Positions 35,801 through 50,800 of a stretch of DNA of 64,000 bases are shown here, one piece after another. Source of the DNA: Congeria kusceri (taxonomy: Eukaryota > Mollusca > Bivalvia > Myida > Dreissenidae); the NCBI GenBank assembly GCA_027627225.1, contig CM051040.1:25230134-25294133 (forward strand), written 5' to 3'. The translations under genes and the position numbers were made by a program. Every line of letters starts with the position of its first letter. The first letter of the stretch is position 1. The notes beneath the pieces were generated by a model. It was not told the origin of the DNA and searched no databases. It worked only from the letters and a program-made list of their open reading frames with translations.

Positions 35801-38800
35801 TCGCAATTATCGCATTGCAACTAGTTTTCCAAAACTGTTTGCGAAAAAGACATCAAAATCTACTGTTTGTGCCTTTTCCAGAATTGTCAATGACTTAATT
35901 AAAAAGGGTCAGGTAAGAATATCGAGAAAAATGATTTGAGAACCATTAGCAAAAAAAACGCACATTCACTACCCAACTCATACTTTAGTTAGCCCATTGT
36001 ACTTACCGATGTTTTAAATCAAAATTGATCCTACCCCCACTGTGTATTGTTCAGATACCTTAATTTTCAAACCTGTCACAACAGTATGGTCTTCATCTGT
36101 ACCAGTTCTCAGGTGAGCGCTTTGGGCCATCATGGCCCTCTTGTTTCCAAATATTTAAAGTTTACAACTTACGTTAGTTCTTGCCCTGTGTTTATTTAGG
36201 AAGAGAGTTTCTGGTATGATGCCAGACCCGACGCCGACCAAGCGGCCCCGACTGCTCTCTGACACCATCGCCTACAGTATGAAACCCAAATTAGCGCCCA
36301 CAGCCAACTCTAAACCTACACTGCAGCTCCAACTCCAAGGGTAGGGAAAAATAGTGTTATTTATCGCATTTTGGTGAAACATTTGCATAGCAGGGGAATA
36401 AAAAATCCTGGGGTAAGATCAGTTTTAGGGGAAAACTGCGTGATTTGAAAGAATTTTTCTTAGGGGATGACGCCTTATAAGGGCCTCAACTACAGAAGGA
36501 AAAACATCCCTGTATCTGATCAGCATTTTACTGGTAAATGACTATAGCTTTCAGCAAATAATATTATATTTCTGAAGGGTGTGTTTTAACAAAATATTAG
36601 GTTCTTTAATTAGCAGTAAGACTAAAGAGTGTTTTTTCAGGTGGTGAACTGGTTGCAAAATGTTACTGCTCTTTGTTATCTGTTGCAATGGTTTTTCCTT
36701 TGAAATCTCTGGTACTGTTTGCAGGTTTTCCAATCTGGGCAACACGTGTTACATGAACGCCATCTTGCAGTCCCTGTACGGCCTGGACACCTTCACCCTG
36801 GACCTGCATGCTAACAGGAGGATCCTCAAGTCTCTGCAGCCACAGTCCTTATACAGGTACTCTAGGCAGGTGTTAGGAATCAAAAAGTACATGTGAACAA
36901 AATCCATGCAGGGAAAATCATTTATGGCCAAAAGCGAAAGAAAATATCAAAAGTGAAATTTAGAACTTTAGAAATAATAAGACTGTTGTTACAATATAGG
37001 TAGAAAACATTAACCTGACACTTCTGAACTCTATTAACATAAATTATGCGATTGAATCGTTTTCGATATTAATACTTGGTTTTGTTCGTGCACAAGTTTC
37101 ATGAGGTAAAATATGCCATAACAGTATTTTAGTGGGATACACATTTATCGATTTTACTCGATTCCTGTATGGAAACTAATATTATATAAATATTGACTTC
37201 CTTGAGGGTGACAGTGCGTCTTGTCAACCCGAGGCAACACTGTCAACCAAGGCTTTAGCCGAGGTCGACAGTGTTTGTCAAGGGTTGACGAGACGCACCG
37301 TCACCCTCAAGGAAGTCAATATTTATTTTATTATACCAAACAAAATCAAAGTAAAGACATCAATTACATAAGTTTAATGTCATCTGATACAGAAATATAA
37401 ACAGTCAAACCTCTACATGACACAGACTTTAAATTAAGCTAAATCCCGTATCATTTGCGTACCGGGCGACATAGCGGTAGCGGGCGACATTGCCAGGCGA
37501 CATATCAAATTGTTGCCCGCTGCAGTTTATATGCATTGTATAGAGAAATAATCAAGTGAGGTATAATAAAATCAGATATATTCATTGTAAAGGTATTTTA
37601 TTTATTCCTGTATGAATGTCAGTTTCAGGTTAATGTTCTCGAGTTAAAAACATTAAAAACAGATCTATCATAGATTGCTTACAGGACCGGCTTGCAAATA
37701 ACTGGCACATTGCTGGATGTCTGGCAATGTTGATCCTTCCTCTAACATTTTGCCCTCTGTTCTGTGCCCTGGCCAGCTCCTTTGTGAAGCTGATGTACGT
37801 TCGGAGGAACCAGACAGCCAGTGACCACACCAAGAAAGAGTATCTTCGACGCATGAAGAGCGCCATCTCCAGCACGGCTAAGAGGTTCTCTGGATACGGG
37901 CAACATGTAAGTGGGGTTGATTTGAGACATGTTGTGGGAAAACCGGGCTTAATGCATGTGCGTAAAGTGTCGTCCCAGATTAGCCTGTGCAGTCCGCACT
38001 GGCTGATCCAGGACTTACTTGAAACAGAAAATGCCATTAAAGCGGAAAGTGTCATCCTGGATTAGCCTGTGCGGACTGCACAGGCTAATCTGGGACGACA
38101 CTTTACGCACATGCATTAAGCCCGGTTTTCCCACGACAAGTCTCATTTCATGCTTAGTAACAGTTTCCTTGGGCCCGTATTCACCTATCCATTCTTAGAC
38201 ATAAAGAGGTACTGTACGATTTTGTACAAAAACTATCATGTAATACCATCCATTGAACCTATCCATTCGTAGACATAAAGAGGGACTGTATGATTTTGTA
38301 CAAAAACTATCATGTAATACCATCCATTGATTCCAATTTTTATATTTTAAATATAATATTGTAATAAAAGTTGAGAATAACTTATGTTCAATGATGCGTT
38401 TTGAGAGGGAAATTTAAAACGAAAAAAAATACTACGCTATTTTATGTTCAAAAATGCGTATTAAGAGAGAAATTTAAAACAAAAATAATACTACGCTGCG
38501 CAACTACAGCGTCTAGACAAGTCAGATCAATTATTTGCGCATGCGCAGTTGTTACTTCCTCATTCAAAACTGAATGTAGCCGTTACTGTAGGATAAATGG
38601 GACTGTATCGACAGAAAATATAATATTATATATGCATTTTTCGATAAAAGATATTGTGTTTGTCGTCGTTGATTTTGTTAACCTTATATAAACAGTTTTT
38701 TGTTAGTAGGTAACAAAAGATACCTGAAATAAATACACACAATGTATATAAAAAGCCTCTCTTTAAGAATAAAGAATAGACTTAGACTCAAGAAAAAAAA

Positions 38801-41800
38801 ACTTATGTTTGCAAATATTCTGAGTACAAATGTCACTCATTTCATTATTAAATCAATCTAAATAGAGAATGCTGAGATTAGCATTGGTGAATACCAAAAA
38901 CGATTCAAATTAACATCGTTTTAAGAATAGAACAGTTTCAAAAATATTTCAGAAGTTACGTCAAGAGGTAAGGGCTGTTCCAAGAAAAAAAGGTTGGGGG
39001 TGTGGGGGGGGGAAGCCAGTCCAAAAATGGGGTACTAACAACACAACTTTTGTTTTTTCATGTCATTGATAATTCCGTTTTAGCCCCTCTATCACCCCCC
39101 AACCACCAAAAAAAAAATTTTAATACATTGGCATTCCACCCCCTCGTCACCTTTTTTTCTGGAACAGCTCTAACATGTTATTCACCGGCAATGTTTTTTT
39201 CACAACAGAAATTATTGTCTCACAATTTTCCCTCTTGACGCAGGATTTTTTTTTCAGATACTGGGGAAGGGGCCCTAATTTCTGTTAATTTCAGGTTTTG
39301 GGGGGAAAAAATAGCGCGTGAAATTCATTTTGGGGGAAAAATAAACTTAACATTATAGATGATAATTTCACATTTAAACCTTAATATATTGATGCAAACT
39401 GTACATTAATAAATAATTATTGATAAAAAACAATGGTCAATTTCACCATACAAAACAGACAAAACACCATCATGAAAGCAGGGCCTTTCCCTTAAAGAAG
39501 TTAGAATAAGACTTCCAACATAGAATAAGCTGTTTTATTACACCAATGTTAAAATGCAGTTTTCCATGTGTAATTAAAAGTCTTTGGCAGATTTAATCAC
39601 TAATTAGTGCAATAAGACACCTACTGTACATATATAACTGCATCAGTAAAACTGATCTAACCACCAAACTGGATACTTGTAAGCAATAGGCATTTACAAA
39701 AAATTTACACACCAATATAACGGTGTCCATGAGTACATGAAAAGAGTTTGAAAATACAGTACTGTAACAGGGGTGATCAAAAACACAATCAGTTTCAATG
39801 AACAAATCCTGGAAAAGGCCAATTATACCCCAAAAATCATGACAGAATATCAGGGTTGGAAGGTTTTCGCGCCAAGGGTGGAAAAAACCATGGAAAATAC
39901 GGGAAAAAAACGGCAACGAAAAAACTTGGTGTCAAAAACTAGCAGATTGAAAAAAAAAAATCAAATAAAAAATTTAAAGAAAATAAATAATTTCTAATTA
40001 TATTTTAAAGACAACTAAATATTTAATGAAACAAATGTTATGGTATGTATTCATTGATTTGATATTTACTGTGAAAGACAGGCAGTTTGCAATGTAGGGG
40101 GTAGGGATTAGGGAAGGGATGCTACGTTAGTGTCATTCCATAAATTAACGCATTTAAATTTTTTTTTATACCTTCTCAATGTTACTGCCTTTCTTAATAT
40201 AAACAGTTCAAAAAATGTAGCCACATGCACGGCAGTGGACTGTAGTTGTGTATTGTGGATTTCTTCTGTTACTTTTGACACTTAAATGGCAGGTGACTAT
40301 AATAAGTGTCATGGATTAGCTTCAAATTAAATAACTTATTTCCATTTAAGTTATTTAATTTGAATACATCAAATCTGTTGTAAGATATCCGTTCAGTTTT
40401 TCTATGTTATCGCTACAAATAGATTTCAAATAACCTTGTATTTAGACAGTCTTCACATTAATTGTTTAATTCCACTTGCCCAAATCATTATGCAATCATA
40501 GTAAACGGGTGAAATTTCTGCTTGCCCGACTGTATATATTTCTGAATTTTTGCTAGCTTGAATTACATTTCGCTAGCCCCGGGCTGTGGGGCTAGTGGTA
40601 AGTGTGAAGACTGTTTATAGATGAGTTATGAGAAAGAAGAAATAAAGATTTAGTATGGAACTTTTTCAACAAAATGGAAACGGAATGAGTTTGGCCCATT
40701 TCAAGTGTGGTCAAGAGTAAAGCAACACAATGTAGCACAATAAAAAACACCAGAAACATTGTACTGTGGCATGATTAAGCTTGTTTGTTTTGTTTTGTTT
40801 GTTTGTTTGGATTTTCGCCATATTCAACAGTATTTCAGTCATATAAAGGCGGTCAGTTGACCTGCTCACACTTTTTCTGGGTAATCTGGTTTACCAGTAC
40901 TGAGTGCACATACTTATGCCAATAACTGACCACTGCCGTACTTGAATCAGAGGTAGGGGGAGAATGGCCGTAGAAATAAGCTAACAGGGTAGTGAAATCC
41001 AGTCTCCGCGAAAGATCGTCGGACCTCGGACATTGCCGATAAAAATTTGTGAGGTCCGGGAAAAACTGTTCGAATACTGGTCCTCGTGTCCGGTGAAAAT
41101 TTCAGTCAAAAATATTTTACGACATTGATTGCTGTACGTTATATTTAGAAAATTACGTCTCTCTCAGAATCTCCTTTCGTTTTCGGTTTTCGTTCGACTG
41201 GTTCCGTATTGCGTTTTAATTGGTTGAATTTAAACATATCTGTGTTTCAATAAGATGACGTCACAATTCTCACGAGAGAATTGGTTCCCGACTACATGGT
41301 TGACGTGACAGTGTAATGACTGTGTAACAGGAAACCTATCAATGTTGTTGTCTAGTTGAATTTTAACATTAAATGTGAATAGTTTTGTGTAGAATATTGT
41401 TGAAGACATTGAAGGGACTTTGACAAATACAATTGAATTCATATTCATCTTGCAAAATTAACATGCTGATAGTAGTTGCTTTAGTTAATAAAGCATTCTC
41501 AAGTGTATATTGTTTTAGTTTTCTTCAAAGATATTGTTTTTATCGTATTTAAATGTTTCTTGCAAAAAAATAAGTGACCAGTAATAGTTTGTCCGGGCCA
41601 GTAATATATGGGGCATTACCGGTCCTCGTGACCAGTAATAAATTCACGACTTTAGCGGAGACTGGAAATCAATTTTCAGTATTGCCCATTTTGTCCTTCA
41701 GCTTGCACAAACAAGTTAAATAAAGAAAAAAATTACTATATATTTTTAGTGTTCCTAAAATAAGGAAAAATATTTTGTTAAAATGGAAAAGTCAGACAAT

Positions 41801-44800
41801 ACAAGAGTTTCAAACTTCAGGCATATTCAGTCAACTCATGGGAACAACTTTAGGATTGAAAAGGCAGAAAAACTTGTGTTTTGCTACAAAATGTAGGGAA
41901 GTTTGCAGTAACTGGAATACTGATAAATGTGATCATACTCTGATCACAATGTGTTTGTATGCAAAGCTGAAAGTCCAGTGAAAACATTTTATTACATTCA
42001 TTTAGTTGTTTAAAATTACTCGTATTGTTTCATTTGCATAAAAAAACAAAACATGCATATATTTGATGGCAGAAAATGCATTTATTTGATGACAGAAAAT
42101 GCATATGTTTGGTGACTTAGCTTCAAATAAACCAGTTAAAAACCCCTGATATTTTAACTGTCTTTTGTTTTTTTTCCATTTTTGTGTTTTTTTTTTCCAT
42201 TTTTCCTGAATTTTTCCAGTTTTTGCCACTGGAAAGGAAAAAATTCGTTTTTTTCGGGCAAAAACCCAACCCTGTCACAAACATACTTGAAGTTGAACAA
42301 TATCAATATGAAATAGCTGCACTCTAACTTAACGTATTTTGACAATACAGTGTTTTTACATAATTTAGGCCTATAAAAGACTACTTCACAATCTTAAATA
42401 TTATGTAACCTAATGTTTTTGGATTCACCTGATTTGAGATTTTTCTTGATTTATTTTTCGATAATTGTGCAACATACTATGTTTATTTCTTAAGCCGTAA
42501 ACTGTCCCCCATTATGTCGTTAAAACCACGTGCAAACTCGTCAAAATATTTGATCCAATCGATTGCTGTTACGGAGATATAAGAAAAACTAATCTTTAGC
42601 TTTTATTGTCATATTCTGTACTTGCCGAGAGATATTCCGCTTGAATGTCACAAAATAAATATCGGATGTCGTAAAATAAATACCGCAGCACTGCTTGTTT
42701 GCATTTGACGAGCTCCAGTCATTCCATTTAACGATTGAATTTATAACAAAGTTGAATAAGTTAGTGGGGAATATTTATATAGAGGGGAATTTTTTTACCA
42801 GAAAAGGGAAAAAAGTATGCCTAATTTGCTAGGGGACGACACTGTTATTCGGCGTCTATTATATAAGGAAAAAAAACCTGTGATGCATCGCAATTAAGCT
42901 GAAACAATTTATATCTGTATTTTTAAGTTTAAACTATAGAAAAAGCTTGGAAGATTGTTTGTACAGCAAGAGATAATAATGTTACGGTTATAAAATAAAT
43001 CTTGATAAAATCTTTGTTTTCCTTAATGTTAAAATAATCTTTGTTTTCTTTAGTGTCTAAAATTTAATAATTAAATAACATGTTTTTCTCCTACAAACAG
43101 GCCCTTGCAGTATTCCGCTAATGACTGAAAAACACAGTATATGTTTATAAGTATCTAGTAAGTTTCTTCTCACATACATGTATGTAGGATGCCCATGAGT
43201 TGCTGTGCCAGGTGTTGGATCAGCTCAAGGAGGAGATAATCAAGCTCTCCAAGGCCACGCCCACCCCGTGCAAGGAGGGCATGGCGGGGGATCACGCCCC
43301 TGGTGGAGCTGACATGACGGGGGATCACGCACCCGGTGACAATTTACCACCGTTTGCTGGAAACAACCCCATCACTGTGAACTTTGAGTTTGAGGTGCTA
43401 CACACGTTGACTTGTCTACAGTAAGCAAGACTTTGTATTCTTAAGGTTGTCAGGGCCCTCAATCAGTTTTGAAGGAAGGGGCCCATTGCCCTCTGGAGGG
43501 GGAATTAGGACTGACCGGGGGAATATTTTAATATGGAAGTTTTTACACATCAACTAATTTGAAAACTAACTCAACCCGAACAGACTCGCGTCTAATTGTC
43601 GTTTGGTAAAAACGTCATGTTATCTTTACAGCAAATGAAACTCCTATAAATATATATTTGATTATTTTTTAGCACAAAAAACCATAGCTCAGAATCTACC
43701 GATAACGCTTAAAATTTTGACTAGGCTGCGGTATACATGAAACATTGCAGCTATACACGCGTCATTTCCACGAGTTTTTCGTGATTTCGTCAGCGTTAAT
43801 AAATAGTTATCGCGTTTTTCTAGCCCCGCACGATTTTATAACGGAGATATTAAACTAATATAATTCAATATGCAAAACATATTTTTTGGTAAAAGTAATT
43901 TGCAGTCCCGCTTTTTAAATTATTAATTAATTTAATGTATTCATTTAAAAGACCGACACTACAACTCCATTATATCGCGATTCGCGGGGTCCATGGATCG
44001 CAATCGCGATATAACTTGTCAGGTCATTCATGTGCATATACATGTAAACGCAAGCCTATTTTCGCTATCTCAAACAGTAAATGTAATTAAATCACCTTTT
44101 AATTGTTGTTAACATCCATAATATGTTATGTCCATATGTAAAATATTATATTTGTATATAAAAATATTATATAGTTCCTTGTAATTAATTTCAAATCAGT
44201 TATCACAACACATATACTAAATCAAAATGAGAAACGCCTATCAGAATTTTACTGTTCACACGTCATAAACACAAATGTTATTTACAGTTAAAATACACAT
44301 GTACTTCATGAAAAGCCTTTGTTAGAAAAGCGCGCGAAAATTATGCTGACATGTACAACGTCCCGTCATCCGCATGGAAAGTGTGGGTGTATTAATAGCC
44401 ATATAAAAACTTTGTAGCTCAGAGAACAAGGAGATCTTTACTTTTGAATAAAAGTTTTGTAGCGCATACCAACCAAATTTTTTTATCGCCATCGATATGC
44501 AGTTAACATTTCCTCTTAAACACAAAAATACTTTTGCCGTATCGATAACGTTATTGTCATTCAGATAGGTCAGTATTGACTTATGACATACAGGTACTGT
44601 GTACAACCTCCACGTGGACAGCGTGTAATTCGGCTGCTAATTAAAGCGACAGGAGTGAAAGGACGTTGTCATGGGTGGCACGCGCGATATAAGTTGATGA
44701 CGTAAAACTGTTTCACTTGGATGTTGAACGGATCGGTGTATTGTTTATCGCACATAACATGTGTCAATGAAATATTAGCGATGTAGAGTTCTAGACCAAA

Positions 44801-47800
44801 ACGGCTATACTCATAATGCGGACGATTATTGGCATCTTAACTAGGTTTTCTGTAAATTTTTTGTATTTTTTGTTGCAGACCTCCAAGGGGGAATTTTTCC
44901 ATTTTTATGAGGGAAAAAGCCATACTTTTCAGGTGGGGAAATGGGGCCGATATTCGGCGGCAAAAAAACGTAGATTGAGGGCCCTGGTTGTGCAAATTTT
45001 GACCTATTTGTAATGCATTTTCGTGAGAGTGTTATTGTTTGAAAAGCTCTGCAAGTAAAAAAGCACATGATCATGTAGATCATCAACAGTTCGCATGATG
45101 GAATTATGTCACATGTATATGTTAGGTTACGCTTCATTATTCTAAACTAAAACATCCAGCAGAAGTGTGGTATTCCTAAATATTTAAATATTGTTTTATG
45201 TGCTAAATTATTATCTGTATGCAGTTAAAACATGTTTATATTTTGAAAAAGAAAACAATCATGCACATTAAAGAGTTTGCCTGGTTTCAGATGTGGGGAG
45301 CAGGTTAGCAAGGAAGAGCAGTTCCATGACATTTCTTTGGATGTTCCTAGACAGAAGTGAGTAGCAGCTATAGCTCACTTACAGCAAACATGATATGTTC
45401 TTGTCCTGTCAGTATCATAATGTTTACCTCTATGACTTGTTGCATGAAAACTCCTATGTTATTTTTTATCTGTTGCGTCAACAAATAAAAATGACTTTCA
45501 GTTCAATAAACATTATCACAGCGGGAGCAGAAATACATATTCTGGCAAACACAATTCTGTTTTGAGAGAATTCAGCATGTTTGTTGTGTTAATTATGCCC
45601 GCCATCCAAGATGGCAGATTATCTTGGTTTGCTTAATATGTCGGTCGGTCTGTCGGTAGAGCCCTTCGTTTCCGCTCTCATGGTCAGTTTTCATCCGATC
45701 TTCATCAAACTTCATGAAAATGTTTGAGGGCATTATATCTAGCCAAGTACGGTGATCAACCAAATTGCCCCAGGAACTGCAGAGTTATGGCCCTAGATTT
45801 ATCTTAAATTTGCCTTTTTAGCAGTTTTCATCCGATATTCACCAAACTTCATATTTTAAAAATTTGCTCTTGTTACATTACAATTGCTGTTATCTATATG
45901 CAATTAAAAAAACAAGCAAACAAATATATTGTTTTCTTATGTTATTTGTTAATTTGAGCCACCCTCCCATATTACAGAAACACCATTTTATTTTACGCTT
46001 TCCGATGGTTTATAGGGAAATGTCAGTAAAATAAAATTGGGAGTTCACTGTTTCATAACAGTGAAAATTTACACCTTGATAATGGAACTACGTTTTCACC
46101 AGGAAGTTGAAAAAATACAAAAATACCACATTTTTAAGTATAAAATAAAAAATATAATTTGTTGGTTTTGGTAGAATATCGATGTTTGATTCATTCAAGA
46201 TCATAAAAAATAGATATTTTCAAATTTTCACTCGTAGCTGCGCCACACGTGAAAATATAAATTTATATGGTCACTCGTGTATTAAAATCGGTATTCTGCT
46301 GTAACCAACAAATATCCTCTATATAATTCCCTCATCTCAAAGCAATGGATGGCTTGCCCCAAAACTTAAAGAGGTCATTGTAAATACCTATGCTTCATTT
46401 ATACATTACAGACTAAGACAGTCACACATAATGTAAGATTAACTCCCATTTACAGAGCCCCACTGACGCCACGCTCGCTGCAGGACGCCATCAGCCTGTT
46501 CTTCCGCAACGAGCAGATAGAGTACACCTGTGAGAAGTGCGGCCACAAGAAGTCAGATGTCACACATAAGATCACGCGACTGCCCAGGTAAGCAGGCTGT
46601 GTCCATCTGGTACATTAATATTGCAGGGTGTCCAAGGACTGGAAAGCTGGAAAAAGTGAAAGAGAAAAAGCCCCTGAAAAGAGGAAGTTTTTCATCTGAT
46701 CTTTACCAAACTTCATGAAAATGTTTTTGGGCATACTATCTAGGTCAAGTTTGATAATCAGCCAAATCGCCCCAGAAATTGTGGAGTTATGGCCCTTGGC
46801 ATATATGTAAATTGGCCTTTTAGCCATTTCCGCTCTCTAAGTCCAACAGTTTTCATCCTATCTTCACCAATCTTCATGAAAATGTTGGTAATAATAATAT
46901 CTATGTCAAGTTCTATAATCAGCCAAATTGCCCCAGGAAGTGTGGAGTTATTGCCCTTGAATTGTCTGAAATTAGACTTTTAAGCTGTTTCCGCTGTCAA
47001 GTCAAACAAATGTTCATCCAATCTTCATCAAACTGTATGAACATGTTTGTGGGCATAATGTCTTGGCCAAATTGCCCCAAGAATTGTTGAGTTATGGGCC
47101 TTGAATTATCTAAAATTTGCCTTTTTAGCAGTTTCTGTCTCTAAAGTCCAACAGTTCATAGCCGATCTTCATCAAACTTGTTGAAAATATTTGTTGGCAT
47201 ATTATCTCTGTTAAGTTTGATAATCAACCAAATTTTCTCAGTAACTGTATGGCCCTTGATTATCAAAAATTAGCTGTTTTAGCTATTTAACCTAGAAGAG
47301 GGCATAACTGTTTTACAAACAGCTCTTGTTCATACTGGCTTGAACATTTGTTAACACTGGATTGAACCATTGTTGACACTGGCTGGAATCTTTGTAAAAC
47401 ACTGGCTTGAACTGCATTTCTTCCAGGGTCTTCATCCTGCATCTGAAGCGCTACACGTACAGTCAGGCAGTAGCCAAGAACACCAAGATGGGACAGAGTG
47501 TGTCGATACCCAGGTTCCTCACCTTTGATTACCACTGCACAGAGAAGACACAGCCGCCATTCCCACCTGAGCTGCCACCTATAGGATGCAGGTTAGAGAA
47601 CGAAAAGGTTATACTATGATCTCATTCTACCCGTTTTGCATCTGCAATTAGGCTGCTTTCCCCTGCAAAAAACTAATGTAATTTTCTCCATCAGATAGCA
47701 AAATATCCCCAGCATTACTATTGAAACAATATCAGCGATTATTCAATATATTATCTATATTAATCCTGGCATATAAGTTCCATAAAATCAAATATACTGT

Positions 47801-50800
47801 GGTTCCTACACAATCCTTTTCAGTAAAACCAGAGATCTAAATAATTTTGAACTCACTTTTGTGAGTTTGTTTTAATTGCAAAATTGTAGGACCTAAACTT
47901 ACCAGACAATTCAGATCTACTTAAAATTTGAAAAAGTAAAAAAAAATGTGTCTTGCTAGCTGCATTGGCACGAATCATCCACCCCCGGGTTTTCCCCGTG
48001 GGTTTTACGGGTTTTTACCGCCCCGGTCAATACTCTGAAAGTGGGCAATACTGGGCAGTACTATTTTTTCTTCAGGTAATATGCAGTTTTAATTGATTGA
48101 TAAATCTAAATGCTCTGTTAACTTATGTCATTAAGAAAATGACTTGTTTAGTTTTGCAGATCCAATATATGCATATATAGTTACAGTATTTTTGTAAGTG
48201 CCGGCACATATCCACTGGCTCATTCATTCATTTTTCGATGGCAACGCTTATCATGAAATATTTTCTATTTTGTTTGTGAAATATTTCTTTATTTCTTGCA
48301 TTGAATTGTTCTTTTTTGTTAACAATAAAAGTTAGGGAGGCCGTCTCTGGATAATAATGCAAGCCTTTCTATATTATTATTATCTGATATTGGGCAATAC
48401 CGGGGATAACTGGACAAATCACATTTTATCTTCTTTTTTCATTACTTACTTTCGTTTTTTCACTTTGAAAGCAGGATTGTTAATGATGAAGCAATAAATA
48501 GTTATTATTTTTATACTGATACACAATTAACAGCTGGGATCAGTCACTTAAAGGTGCCAATCAATGCATGTTTTCATGGTTTGGAAAAGGCCCCTAATTG
48601 ACATGAGCCTTTGCCTGGCCCCACTTGCATAGATCTGTCAATTCAATCAATATTGGTGTTTGTTTAAGAGGGTGTACATATTGTGAATGGGTCATAAATG
48701 ATATCACAATGTGTCATTAATTTGATGTACGGCATGGGGCTGCAACAGGGTCTTAATGCAACATGACATCAACTAACATATTTTATAACACAAGAATATG
48801 TTAGAATTGTCAATTTTCTCTTATACATTCATTTCCTCTTTTTCTTCCATAAAAATAATTCTGTTACATTATACAACTATATACTGAGAAAAATATAAGG
48901 AAAGTGACCAAAAAATCCAACTTAAATTTCGGAAACACAAAATCAAGCGTATTTGGACGCATATTTTTTCAAAAGGACGCATGTCAAACCCATGCCAGGA
49001 GTCCTTGGGACGCATGCTTTTTGGCTTACTGCATATACCCTGTTACTTAACACATACATGAGTGCCTGCAGTAAAGTCGGCAGTAGTCGCGATAAAATCA
49101 ATATCGGCCCCAGTACACACTGCAGCTGTCAAAGACATGACAAGACATAAATTAACAATGCTGGCGGTAATTGAAGTACACAATTTTACAGCGTCACATA
49201 TTTTTGCAACCTCGCGAAAATTTTCGTCGCCGATTTTACAGGTCACAAACGTGTAAAACGCATGCAAACACATACTTTGGTGTTTAATATCACCAATAAT
49301 TGCTCCTTTTTACATTTTTGTCTCGTTAGCCGATTCACAATTACTCTACTTGACAGTAACTTATGCTGTACTGTAATCACCGCATCATAACTTTTTACAC
49401 ATTACAAATAAGTCAACAAGTTTAGACCATCAATTGCTAATTGTCCAGAATTTACCTGTTTTAAAATTAATTATTGGTACACAAATATTGTTTTATAAGA
49501 CATGATTAAGTATTATATATTATCATTATAATTGCATAAACCATTAAAAATAATATAAAGAATAATAATATTATAAAGAATAATAATACTTATTATTATT
49601 ATCATGATTATTATTTTATTTGTATCTGTCATATATTGTATAAATGAATAAATTGTAAAAATTCCATTCACTTTCGCGTGTCATAAACATAAATTTTATT
49701 TCTTTTCTACTTGGGACTCCTACTTTTTAGGGGGAAGTAGTCCCAGGACTCCTATTTTAAAATCCTAGTCAGATCCCTGGAAATTATAAAAATGTTTCCA
49801 CATGAAATAGAAATAAACAATGTAACTTACATTATATAATTGTTATTAGATATGTGTTTATATGTAGAAATTCATTATTAGTGTGTAATGTAAACATAAT
49901 TGTACAATATCTGTTTTCCCCAGTATTGCCCACTTTTGCCCTGTAAAACCCAGTTTTTACCAGTATTACCCGCCCGGGCCGGTTAATACTATAAAACCCG
50001 GGTTTTATGCCAACCCTGCTTGCTAGAGAAAGACTGCACCGTGCTGCTACACTGGGGTGGTCAACAGAGGAATGTCACATATATTTTGTATTGTTTGCCT
50101 ATACTTGTGCCAAAAAAAATGACGGTGTTTAAAAATGTTAATTGTTTGCTGAAAATGGTATGCATGTTTACAGCAGCCCCAGTGTTCCTGTTAGTACGAC
50201 CAAGGAAGACACTGCCAGCAGGAGGAAGCTGGACTACTCGGGGTGAGAACAGTGGTCTGGTATACAGATATTTTATAAGCATTTGGGAACAGTCAAATTA
50301 TTTTCCTGAAGTAGAAGGGGCTTTTTTTAACTGATGCCCCGAGGCCTTTAGGCCAAGGGCAACATTTAAAATTATTATACCTCACTTGATTATTTCTCTA
50401 TATAATGCATATAAACTGCTGCGGGCAACAATTTGATATGTCGCCCGTGAATGTCGCCCGCTACAGCTATGTAGCTAGGTACGCAAATGATACGGGATTT
50501 AGCTTAATTTAAAGTCTGTGTCATGTAGAGGTTTGATTATTTATATTTCTGTATCAGACGACATTGATCATCATGGCAAGGTTTGCAAGTATTTCGGAGT
50601 CAGATTTAATTTAACTGTTAGACTTTAAAAAACCTATTGTTGTGAGATATTACTACATCTGTTAAAATATTAAACTTACGTAATTGATTCCTTTACTTTG
50701 ATTTTGTTCGGTATAATAAAATTAATATTGACTTCCATGAGGGTGACAGTGCGTCTCGTCACCCCTCTCCAAGACGCACTGTCACCGTCAAGGAAGTCAA

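Larger units (their letters stand above)
39850..42274. mobile_element. Possible ~2.4 kb inverted-repeat transposon with nested elements
   Basis: In intron 8. CAGGGTTGGAAGGTTTTCGC at about 39851 faces CGGGCAAAAACCCAACCCTG at about 42256-42275, and poly-A/T rich GGAAAA runs lie inside both ends. It encloses a SINE fragment (40806) and a smaller element (40999-41665). No transposase is recognised. Confidence 0.5.
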
